DNA from: Brevundimonas sp. UBA7506
GTDB lineage: Bacteria; Pseudomonadota; Alphaproteobacteria; Caulobacterales; Caulobacteraceae
Length of the DNA: 27,380 nt
Assembly: GCF_002479495.1 (NCBI RefSeq)
Contig: NZ_DLNQ01000008.1
Location: forward strand, 219,647-247,026
Reading direction: 5' to 3'
Part shown: positions 1 to 8,671 of the stretch, in pieces
Layout: each line of letters begins with the position of its first letter
Position numbering within the stretch: the stretch's first letter is position 1
Notes under the pieces: model-generated
Seen by the model: the letters and a program-made list of their open reading frames with translations, nothing else
Told to the model about the DNA's origin: nothing
Databases searched by the model: none
Position numbers and translations under genes: made by a program

Positions 1-1807
<1,807 letters not shown>

Positions 1808-1980
1808 TCGATTCCTCATAAACCGTTTCGCAGCCGATACTTGCGAGCAATTCGCAAACACCCCCCGGGCCCTTGCGGACCTCGGCGTTTCAGGCCGGTC
1901 CTTATCGGCTCGGCTTGCGCTTGCCAAGCGATCAAGACGCTCAAGTGACGGGATGAGGCGAAAGTTCGGCGGATTAATTC

Positions 1981-1999
1981 GCTGTCATGTACCGACAGC
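1981..1999. promoter_or_regulatory. Inverted repeat upstream of the PadR gene, candidate operator
   Basis: GCTGTC and GACAGC form perfect 6-base arms around 7 bases (ATGTACC), in the ctaC/padR intergenic region 58 bases before the PadR start. PadR proteins are dimeric winged-helix repressors that often control their own operon, so an autoregulatory site is plausible. Function is inferred from position and symmetry only. Confidence 0.4.
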
Positions 2000-2024
2000 T
2001 ACCTTGCACCGCACGATACCTTGC
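2000..2024. promoter_or_regulatory. Direct repeats TACCTTGC upstream of the PadR gene
   Basis: TACCTTGC occurs at 2000-2007 and 2017-2024, 17 bases apart start to start. The first copy is also an imperfect inverted repeat with GCACGATA (2011-2018; 6 of 8 positions). Both lie 33-57 bases before the PadR start, where an operator would overlap the promoter or leader. Candidate binding site only. Confidence 0.35.
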
Positions 2025-2056
2025 GATACCCATTCGTCATCAACGAAGGGAACGCC

Positions 2057-2473
2057 ATGCCCGACTCCATCGACATCCAACTGAAGAAAGGCGTGCTGGG
2101 ATTATGCGTGCTGGCCCTGCTGGCCCGCTCCGACAGCTACGCCTACGAGATCGCCAGCCGTCTGTCCGACGCCATCGGCATGGGCGAAGGCACCATCTAT
2201 CCGCTGATGCGGCGGATGCAGAGCGACGGTCTGGTCGAGACCTATCTGGTCGAATCGCCCAGCGGCCCGTCGCGCAAGTACTATCGCCTCACCAGCGCCG
2301 GCCGAACGGCGCTGGAAGGCCAGACCGCCGAATGGCGCGCCTTCGCCCAGGCCGTCGAGGCCCTGGTGGCGAACACCGCGCCGCACAGCGACGCCATAGC
2401 GGCGGGCGCGCCGGTCGAACCGGCCGCCTTGACCGACCAATCCGAAGACGCTCAACGGGGAGCTGAACAATGA
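2057..2473 (+). CDS. PadR family transcriptional regulator
   Basis: Winged-helix DNA-binding repressor of 138 residues. The N-terminal half shows the PadR pattern: LKKGVLGLCVLALLARSDSY, then YEIASRLSD, then the recognition-helix and wing region GEGTIYPLMRRMQSDGLVET and SRKYYRLTSAGRTAL. The C-terminal part is short and acidic, as in the small PadR subgroup. The start at 2057 is preferred over 2021 because GAAGGGA lies at a suitable distance before it and the homologous domain begins just after. Its TGA overlaps the next ATG by four bases (ATGA), so translation is probably coupled. PadR genes followed by DUF1700 and DUF4097/DUF2807 genes are a recurrent arrangement in bacteria; the inducing signal is not visible here. 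Confidence 0.9.
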   Translation: MPDSIDIQLKKGVLGLCVLALLARSDSYAYEIASRLSDAIGMGEGTIYPLMRRMQSDGLVETYLVESPSGPSRKYYRLTSAGRTALEGQTAEWRAFAQAVEALVANTAPHSDAIAAGAPVEPAALTDQSEDAQRGAEQ

Positions 2474-3036
2474 ACCGCGCAGAATTCCTGGCCCGCCTGA
2501 AACGCGGACTGGTCGGGCTGCCGACCATCACGGCGAACGAGATCGTCGCCGACTATGAAAGCCATTTCGCCGACGGCGCCGCCGCCGGCCGCACCGAGGC
2601 GCAGGTCGCCGAAGCCCTGGGCGATCCCGATCGTCTGGCTCGCGAACTGAAAGCCGAGGCCAGCGCCAAGCGCTGGACCCAGGAACAGTCCCCGCCCGCC
2701 GCCGCCGGCGCCATCTTCGGCATCCTTGGCCTGGGCGCGATCGACATCCTGATCCTTCTGCCCATCGCCCTGCCGATCTTCGGCACGGTCCTGTCCATGC
2801 TGATCGGCGGGGTCGGGGTCTTCGTGGCCGGCGGTTTCGTCATGGTGGCCGGCTCCTTCATGGGCCTGCCGGGCGGCGCCCTCGCCGCGGCGCTGCTGGG
2901 CGTCGGCCTGATGGGCCTGGGCATCTTCATGGTCGCCCTGATGGCCCTGCTGACCAAGTGGCTGATCGACGCCACCATCTGGTACGCCCGCCTGCACTAC
3001 CGCGTCCTGAAACCCGCCCTCGAACCGCAAGCCTGA
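2470..3036 (+). CDS. DUF1700 (HAAS-type) membrane protein
   Basis: A 188-residue inner-membrane protein. Residues 1-60 form the soluble DUF1700/HAAS-like helical domain (MNRAEFLARLKRGL, then ADYESHF, then EAQVAEALGDPDRLAREL). This domain usually partners with PadR regulators encoded next door. Residues about 78-165 are very hydrophobic and glycine-rich, enough for three or four membrane helices, and the tail is basic and aromatic. The start overlaps the PadR stop and has GGGGAG seven bases upstream. The probable role, inferred from family and context, is to pass envelope status to the PadR regulator. No enzymatic motif is seen. Confidence 0.85.
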   Translation: MNRAEFLARLKRGLVGLPTITANEIVADYESHFADGAAAGRTEAQVAEALGDPDRLARELKAEASAKRWTQEQSPPAAAGAIFGILGLGAIDILILLPIALPIFGTVLSMLIGGVGVFVAGGFVMVAGSFMGLPGGALAAALLGVGLMGLGIFMVALMALLTKWLIDATIWYARLHYRVLKPALEPQA

Positions 3037-3055
3037 GCCAAGGGAGAATAATGTC

Positions 3056-3835
3056 ATGATCCGCAATCTGCTCATCATCTCCGCCGCCGGCCTGGTTCTG
3101 GCCGTTGTCGGCATCGGCGGCGCCTTCGCCGTCGGCGGCCGCGACCTGGCGCGCCATGACTGGACCTGGGTCGTCACCGACGACGAGCCCGGCGACAGCG
3201 GCTTCACCATCGAACGCGGCAAGGTCTCGCCCGAGACCACCCGCACCATCGCCTGGGTCGACGGCGAGCGCCTGGCCATCGATTTGCCCGCGGACGTGGT
3301 CTATGACCAGCAGGCCGACGCCCCGGGCATCACGATCACGGGGGCCGAGACCGTGGTCAATCGGGTGCGCTTCGCCAACGGTCGGCTGACCCTGGACGAA
3401 GCCCCGCGCGGCGACCGGAGTTATGTCCGCTGGACCCGCACCGGCATTCGCGGCTGGAGCGAGACCGACGCCCTGAAGGTCATCATCAAGGCGCCGTCGG
3501 TGAAAGCCTTTGATCTGTCCGGCATGACCGAACTGAAGATCCGCGGCTATGACCATCCGACGCTGGAGTTGAGCCTGACCGGCGCTTCCGACGTCAAGGT
3601 CCAGGGCCGGGCCGGCGCCGCGACGATCGACGCCTCCGGCTCCAGCGACGCCCGCCTGGACGAACTGATCGTCGACGACGCCAAGGTGCGGGTCAGCGGC
3701 TCGGGCGATGTCCGCGTCGGCCCCACGGGCAAGGCCGACGTCGACGTCTCGGGCAGCGGCGACGTGCGCCTGACGCGCCGCCCGGCCGAACTGCGCCAGT
3801 CGGTCAGCGGGTCCGGCGACGTCACCCAGGACTGA
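3056..3835 (+). CDS. DUF2807/DUF4097-like envelope protein with SGSGDV repeats
   Basis: A 259-residue exported or membrane-anchored protein. Residues 5-27 are a hydrophobic signal/anchor helix. Residues 60-259 look like the right-handed beta structure of the head-GIN (DUF2807) family. The period is visible near the C-terminus: TGASDVKVQ (175), SGSSDARLD (194), SGSGDVRVG (214), SGSGDVRLT (232) and SGSGDVTQD (251), the last ending the protein. The start is supported by AAGGGAGAA eleven bases before the ATG. It lies 19 bases after the DUF1700 gene, as the last gene of the PadR operon. Its function is unknown, and envelope stress sensing or adhesion are only guesses. DUF4097 is the alternative family name. 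Confidence 0.8.
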   Translation: MIRNLLIISAAGLVLAVVGIGGAFAVGGRDLARHDWTWVVTDDEPGDSGFTIERGKVSPETTRTIAWVDGERLAIDLPADVVYDQQADAPGITITGAETVVNRVRFANGRLTLDEAPRGDRSYVRWTRTGIRGWSETDALKVIIKAPSVKAFDLSGMTELKIRGYDHPTLELSLTGASDVKVQGRAGAATIDASGSSDARLDELIVDDAKVRVSGSGDVRVGPTGKADVDVSGSGDVRLTRRPAELRQSVSGSGDVTQD

Positions 3836-3858
3836 TCCTCCATATTGCAGACGTCCTC

Positions 3859-3889
3859 ACACCCCCTTTCGCCCTGCGGAAGGGGGTGT
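3859..3889 (+). terminator. Hairpin after the PadR operon
   Basis: ACACCCCCTT (3859-3868) and AAGGGGGTGT (3880-3889) are perfect 10-base arms around an 11-base loop, 23 bases after the DUF2807-like stop. There is no real T-run after it (TCCCTATG), so it may be a weak or factor-assisted terminator or an mRNA 3'-end protector. Confidence 0.55.
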
Positions 3890-3917
3890 TCCCTATGCGG
3901 AACCGGCGGTCTGCCCC

Positions 3918-3946
3918 GTGACGGGAGCCGGTCGAGCGCCTATCTA
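3918..3946 (+). promoter_or_regulatory. Candidate tldD promoter, probably giving a leaderless message
   Basis: GTGACG (3918-3923) and TATCTA (3941-3946) are 17 bases apart and fit a housekeeping -35/-10 pair. Only six bases separate the -10 box from the ATG at 3953, and no Shine-Dalgarno fits there, so transcription probably starts at or next to the start codon. Confidence 0.5.
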
Positions 3947-3952
3947 GCCTCC

Positions 3953-5383
3953 ATGAGCACCGTCGCCTCCCCCTCCCCCATCCTCGACGCTTCCGGCGTG
4001 GCCCCAGACGAGGCCCTGTCCATCCTGCAGACGGCCCTGGCCGGCGCGGACGACGGCGAGCTGTTTCTGGAAAAGACCGAGAGTGAATCCCTGGTCTTCG
4101 ACGACGGACGGCTGAAGGGCGCGTCTTACGATGCGGTCGAAGGCTTCGGCCTGCGCGTCGTGGCGGGCGAGACCGCCGGCTACGCCCACGCCAACGAGAT
4201 TTCCGCCGCCGCCATCCGCCGCGCCGCCGACAGTGCGTCCCTGGCCAAGCGCGGCTACGCCGGCCACGCCGCCGAGGCCCCGCGCGCCACCAATCAGAAG
4301 CTCTATGACGAGGTCGATCCCCTCGCCTCGCCCGGCTTCTCGGACAAGATCGAACTGCTGTCGGAAATCGACGCCTGGGCCCGCGCCCGCGACCCGCGCG
4401 TGGTCCAGGTCTCGACCTCCATCATCGGCGAGCGCCGCGCCGTCGAGATCCTGCGCGCCGACGGCCGCCTGCTCAGCGACGTGCGCCCCCTGGTCCGGCT
4501 GAACGTCTCGGTCACGGTCGAGCGCGACGGCAAGCGCGAGAGCGCCTCGTCCGGCGCCGGCGGCCGCGCCGGCTTTGAAGCCTGGATCGCCCCCGACCGC
4601 TGGCAGGGCCAGATCGACGAGGCCCTGCGTCAGGCCCTGATCAACCTCGACGCCGTCGACTGTCCGGCGGGCGAGATGGACGTGGTCCTCGGCGCCGGCT
4701 GGCCGGGCGTCCTGCTGCACGAAGCCGTCGGCCACGGCTTCGAGGGCGACTTCCACCGCAAGGGCTCCTCGGTCTTCAGCGGCAAGATGGGCCAGCGCGT
4801 CGCCGCTCCGGGCGTCACCGTGGTGGACGACGGCTCCATCGCCGGGCGTCGCGGCTCCCTGTCCTTCGACGACGAAGGCACCCCGACCTCGCGCACCGTC
4901 CTGATCGAGGACGGCATCATGGTCGGCCTGATGCACGACCGCCTGTCGGCGCGTCAGCTGGGCGCGAGCGCCACCGGCAACGGCCGTCGCCAGTCCTTCG
5001 CCCACATGCCGATGCCGCGCATGACCAATACCTTCATGGAAGGCGGCAAGGATTCGAAGGCCGACATGATCGCCAGCACCAAGCGCGGCCTCTACGCCGC
5101 CAACTTCGGCGGCGGCCAGGTGGACATCACCAACGGCAAGTTCGTCTTCCAGTGCACCGAGGCCTATCTGATCGAGGACGGCAGGATCACCGCCCCGGTG
5201 CGCGGCGCCACCCTGATCGGCGACGGGGCCACGGCCCTGACCCACATCCAGATGATCGGCGACGACTTCGCCTTCGACCCCGGCGTCGGCACCTGCGGCA
5301 AGTCCGGCCAGGGCGTCCCCGTCGGCATCGGCCAGCCCAGCCTCAAGATCGGCGGCCTGACCGTGGGCGGCACGGCGGTCTAG
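3953..5383 (+). CDS. tldD: TldD, subunit of the TldD/TldE metalloprotease
   Basis: Zinc metalloprotease subunit of 476 residues. With TldE (PmbA) it degrades unfolded peptides and processes some ribosomal natural products in the cytoplasm. The zinc motif HExxxH is present as HEAVGH at residues 256-261, within LLHEAVGHGFEGD. Other family marks are GFGLRVVAGETAGYAHAN near residue 60, MPRMTNTFMEGG, and the C-terminal TCGKSGQGVPVGIGQPSLKIGGLTVGG. The frame is open from 3845, but the upstream part is low-complexity and spans the preceding hairpin. The ATG at 3953 matches the start of the family and sits just after a promoter-like pair. No tldE gene is nearby. Its stop TAG shares CTAG with the stop of the convergent gene. 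Confidence 0.96.
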   Translation: MSTVASPSPILDASGVAPDEALSILQTALAGADDGELFLEKTESESLVFDDGRLKGASYDAVEGFGLRVVAGETAGYAHANEISAAAIRRAADSASLAKRGYAGHAAEAPRATNQKLYDEVDPLASPGFSDKIELLSEIDAWARARDPRVVQVSTSIIGERRAVEILRADGRLLSDVRPLVRLNVSVTVERDGKRESASSGAGGRAGFEAWIAPDRWQGQIDEALRQALINLDAVDCPAGEMDVVLGAGWPGVLLHEAVGHGFEGDFHRKGSSVFSGKMGQRVAAPGVTVVDDGSIAGRRGSLSFDDEGTPTSRTVLIEDGIMVGLMHDRLSARQLGASATGNGRRQSFAHMPMPRMTNTFMEGGKDSKADMIASTKRGLYAANFGGGQVDITNGKFVFQCTEAYLIEDGRITAPVRGATLIGDGATALTHIQMIGDDFAFDPGVGTCGKSGQGVPVGIGQPSLKIGGLTVGGTAV

Positions 5384-6351
5384 GGGACGGCCGTCGTTAC
5401 GACGGCCTTCCACGCCGGCCCCTCGATCTCGTAGCCCTGAGCCTCCAGCGTATCGAGCACGCCGTTTGGTTCAGCCAGGACGCGCAATTGGGCGACGGCC
5501 AGGGTCACGCCGGGTTCGCCCAAGGCGGTCTGCACCGCCTCGGCCCACTGACGGCGTAGCAGGGGCGCGATCTCAGGGTCGCCCCAGGGCCAGCACAGAC
5601 CGAGCGCCTGCTCCAGCGGCTGAGCCATGACCTCTGGCACTCGGCGGGCGCGCCAGTCGGCGATACGGGCGGCGGCGCCCTCCGGCCCGGCCTCGGCGGC
5701 CGAAAGGGCGCGTTCCACGCAGGTGGCGTAGGTGGCGGGCGGGGCGGTGATCAGGCTGTCGACGATCTCGTCGCCGCGCACGGTCCCGACCGGGCGCACC
5801 GGGATGCGGGCGTCGCGCGCCGCCTTCTTGACGACGTCGGTGGCGTTGCGGGCCCTGCCCCGCTCATAGCCGGCCTTGTCGTTCATCAAATCACTACTCA
5901 GGATCATGAGGCTGTTGGTGCGCCAGCCGTCGTTTCGCTGATCCGCCATAATCGTCTCGAGTCGCGCCTGAACCTCGGGCGACAGATAGTCGGCGGTCGT
6001 CGTGCCCTTGGGCAGGGTCGCCACCGTGCGGATACGCCAGATCAGACGAAAGACGTCGGCGACCGAGGCCCGGCCTTCCTGAGGGAAGAGAATCCGTTGC
6101 GCGCGCCGCGTCGCGTCCTCAAGGGCCTCGGGCCGCCACTCGACGTCGCGCGGCACGCCGCTGATGGCGCCGACCAGGATCAGGGTGCTGTCGCCGCGCG
6201 TCACCTCCCAGATCGGGGCGTCGGTGCGACGGGCCGTGACGACGATCTCGTCCACCGTGGTCGCGAGCGTCTCGCCGTCCTGCGCTTGAGCGGTAGCGCC
6301 GACCGACAGCGAGAGAACAAGCGCCGAAAGAGCGAGGATACGTGAGATCAT
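5380..6351 (-). CDS. TraB/GumN-like protein with degenerate GxxH motifs
   Basis: A 323-residue secreted protein with a signal peptide (residues 1-24, cleavage near AQA-QD). The body matches the TraB/GumN (Tiki-like) layout: APIWEVTRGDSTLILVGAI near residue 45, VEWRPEALEDATRRAQRI, and a C-terminal block with VLAEPNGVLDTLEAQGYEIE. In active members two GxxH motifs and a glutamate form the metalloprotease site. Here the first reads GAIS (residues 61-64), and at the second the histidine position is arginine (about residues 287-290). The protein may therefore be a pseudoenzyme or a divergent subfamily. Residues 33-42, VDEIVVTARR, resemble the TonB-box region of TonB-dependent receptors. It is divergent from a TonB-dependent receptor gene, with 148 bases between them. 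Family assignment is moderately firm; function is unknown. Confidence 0.7.
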   Translation of the reverse strand: MISRILALSALVLSLSVGATAQAQDGETLATTVDEIVVTARRTDAPIWEVTRGDSTLILVGAISGVPRDVEWRPEALEDATRRAQRILFPQEGRASVADVFRLIWRIRTVATLPKGTTTADYLSPEVQARLETIMADQRNDGWRTNSLMILSSDLMNDKAGYERGRARNATDVVKKAARDARIPVRPVGTVRGDEIVDSLITAPPATYATCVERALSAAEAGPEGAAARIADWRARRVPEVMAQPLEQALGLCWPWGDPEIAPLLRRQWAEAVQTALGEPGVTLAVAQLRVLAEPNGVLDTLEAQGYEIEGPAWKAVVTTAVP

Positions 6352-6373
6352 GTCAGATGGCGTAACAGTATCC

Positions 6374-6393
6374 AGTCAGGCTGTAATCTGACT
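6374..6393. promoter_or_regulatory. Inverted repeat in the divergent TraB/GumN-receptor intergenic region
   Basis: AGTCAG (6374-6379) and CTGACT (6388-6393) are perfect 6-base arms around 8 bases. The site is 23 bases before the TraB/GumN-like start and about 107 bases before the receptor start, a position from which one regulator could act on both genes. Function is inferred only. Confidence 0.35.
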
Positions 6394-6499
6394 ATTCGGT
6401 AATGCTGTCCGCGATTTAATCCACCTGTCCGGCTTGTAACTGGAGGCTGGGCCTCGCTGCCGTCACACCTTCCCCACGACCGAGGGAGAGGACGACGCC

Positions 6500-8536
6500 A
6501 TGACCAAGACCATTCTGCTGGCCACCACCGCCGCGCTGGCTTTCGCCGCTGCAGCCCCGGCCATGGCCGAGACCACGCGCGCGCCCCAGACCGCCGAGGC
6601 CAGCGACCAGGGCGTCCTGATCTTCGCCCCCGACTTCTTCAAGGACGCCCGCCCCAACACGGCGCTGGACATGGTCAACCGGATCCCCGGCTTCTCGGTC
6701 AACGACGGCGACGGCGCCCGGGGCTTTGAAGGCGCGGTCGGCAACATCCTGATCAACGGCTCGCGTCCGGCCTCCAAGAACGACACCGGCTCCAATGTGC
6801 TGAGCCGCACGGTCGCCGCCCAGGTCGAGCGCATCGAACTGGTTCGCGGCGGCGCCCCCGGCATCGAGATGCAGGGCTATTCGGTCGTCGCCAACGTTAT
6901 CCTGAAGACCACCTCCAGCCGCGAACACATCCTGACGACCAACGCCAGCCTGTTCGAAGGCGGCCAGGATCTGTTCGGCGGCTCCTATCAGTTCACGGCC
7001 CGCGAGGGCGACCGGACCTGGGGCGTGACCCTGAGCGACGGCATCTCGTCCAGCGACTCCAACGGCGCGGGCTACGTCGTGCGCTCCGACGCCGACGGAA
7101 ACGTCCTGCGCAACGAACAGTATTACAACGACGGCTACGGCGGCGGGAACTCGATCCGCGGCAACTATTCCAGCCCCTTCATGGGCGGCAAGATCGACCT
7201 GACGGCGCGATACGGCATCAACGACTGGCACAACCTCAACCGCCAGACGGCGCCGGGCGTCCTGCGCGAAAGCTTCTATGACAACGACGGCAAGAGCGGC
7301 GAAGTCGGCGTGGTCTATACGCGGCCGCTGAGCGAGAAGCTGAAGCTGGAGACCCGCTTCATCCACGAGTTCGAGGAGTTCGACAACGTCTCCACCTCGC
7401 GCAACCGCGACGGCGCCGTGGTCAGCCCGGAACAGCTGTTCGCATCCAACGGCAATGGCTCCGAGACCATCCTGCGCGGCCTGGTCCGCTATGAGCGGTC
7501 GCCCGCCATGGACTTCGAAGCCGGCGGCGAGGTCGCCTACAACATGCTGGAGACCGAGCAGGCCTATTCCGTCGGCGGCGTGGCCGTTCCCCTGCCCTCG
7601 GCCTCGGTCAAGGTCGAGGAGACGCGCGGCGAGCTGTTCGGCAAGGGCACCTGGCGCATCAATCCCAAGTGGACGGTGGAGAGCGGCCTGCGGCTGGAAT
7701 CCTCGACCATCAGCCAGTCGGGCGACGCCTCGCAGGAAAAGAGCTTCTTCTTCGCCAAGCCGCGCATCCTGGCCACCTGGACGCCCATGGCCAATACCCA
7801 GGTCCGCGCGCGTTTCGAGCGCACCGTGGGTCAACTGGACTTTGACGACTTCGCCGCCTCGGCCGAATTCGCCGATGAAAGCGTCTTCGGCGGCAATGTG
7901 AACCTGTCGCCGGAGTCTCGCTGGATCAGCGAGCTGACGTTCGAGAAGCGCTTCTGGGGCGAGGGCATCGTCAGCCTGGGCCTGCGCCACGACGAGATCA
8001 CCGACGCCATCGACCTGATCCCGCTGGACGGCGGCCTGGCGGCGGTCGGCAACATCGGCGACGGCACCCTGGACCAGCTGTCGCTCAACGTGACCATCCC
8101 GACGACGAAGCTGGGCCTTTCGGGCGGCAAGTTCGGCTTCCGCAACACCTGGAACAAGACCGAGGTCACCGACCCCACCACGGGCGAGACCCGGCCCATC
8201 TCCGGCGTGCGGCCGACCCAGGCGACCGTCACCTTCCAGCAGGACATCACGTCGTGGAAGCTGCAGTGGGGCGGCGCCTGGATCCCGCTGCTGGGCCAGA
8301 AGAACTACCAGCCGGACCAGGTCTCGGGCTGGCGCGGCACCGACTATTACGAGATGTGGGCCGAGTACAAGCCGACCCCGACCCTGTCGATCCGCGCCCA
8401 GGTCAACATCTGGAACGACTTCGATCAGGAGAAGATCGTCTTCGCCAACCGCCAGACCCGGCCCGTGGCCTTCGTCGAGGAGCGCTTCGTCGATCCTCGC
8501 ACCTTCTGGCAGATCCGCGTGCGCAAGACCTTCTAG
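6500..8536 (+). CDS. TonB-dependent receptor (plug plus short beta-barrel)
   Basis: Outer-membrane active transporter of 678 residues. It has a signal peptide (residues 1-23, ending PAMA-ET), a short N-terminal extension, a plug domain (TALDMVNRIPGFSVNDGD, ILINGSRPASK, VERIELVRGGAPGIEMQGYSVVANVILKT) and a barrel ending in the aromatic-tailed strand FWQIRVRKTF, as expected for BAM-dependent insertion. A classical EIVVTA TonB box is not obvious; GVLIFAPDFF at residues 38-47 is the best candidate. GGGAGAGG lies about eight bases before the ATG. The substrate cannot be told from sequence; the gene is divergent from a TraB/GumN-like gene and convergent with a peptide transporter. A strong hairpin follows the gene. 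Confidence 0.92.
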   Translation: MTKTILLATTAALAFAAAAPAMAETTRAPQTAEASDQGVLIFAPDFFKDARPNTALDMVNRIPGFSVNDGDGARGFEGAVGNILINGSRPASKNDTGSNVLSRTVAAQVERIELVRGGAPGIEMQGYSVVANVILKTTSSREHILTTNASLFEGGQDLFGGSYQFTAREGDRTWGVTLSDGISSSDSNGAGYVVRSDADGNVLRNEQYYNDGYGGGNSIRGNYSSPFMGGKIDLTARYGINDWHNLNRQTAPGVLRESFYDNDGKSGEVGVVYTRPLSEKLKLETRFIHEFEEFDNVSTSRNRDGAVVSPEQLFASNGNGSETILRGLVRYERSPAMDFEAGGEVAYNMLETEQAYSVGGVAVPLPSASVKVEETRGELFGKGTWRINPKWTVESGLRLESSTISQSGDASQEKSFFFAKPRILATWTPMANTQVRARFERTVGQLDFDDFAASAEFADESVFGGNVNLSPESRWISELTFEKRFWGEGIVSLGLRHDEITDAIDLIPLDGGLAAVGNIGDGTLDQLSLNVTIPTTKLGLSGGKFGFRNTWNKTEVTDPTTGETRPISGVRPTQATVTFQQDITSWKLQWGGAWIPLLGQKNYQPDQVSGWRGTDYYEMWAEYKPTPTLSIRAQVNIWNDFDQEKIVFANRQTRPVAFVEERFVDPRTFWQIRVRKTF

Positions 8537-8613
8537 GGCTCAAGACCAAGACCCCGGCCCGTCTCCTGGAGGAAGCACGGGAAAGAACGGGGCCTCCCCC
8601 CGGACCAACTGAA

Positions 8614-8645
8614 AAGGGCGGCGCCTCCTGCGAGACGCCGCCCTT
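8614..8645. terminator. Bidirectional terminator between receptor and peptide transporter
   Basis: AAGGGCGGCG (8614-8623) and CGCCGCCCTT (8636-8645) form a perfect 10-base GC-rich stem with a 12-base loop. It is followed by TCTCTT on the plus strand and TTC on the minus strand. It lies between two convergent genes and can serve both. Confidence 0.75.
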
Positions 8646-8671
8646 CTCTTGTCGATCGGGATGTCAGGCGA

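Noticed and set aside
6416..7990. 524-codon minus-strand open frame across the TonB-dependent receptor gene
   Set aside because: It is opposite a receptor gene with clear signal peptide, plug and barrel end. Its Ala/Gly/Asp/Val composition is typical of antisense reading of GC-rich codons.
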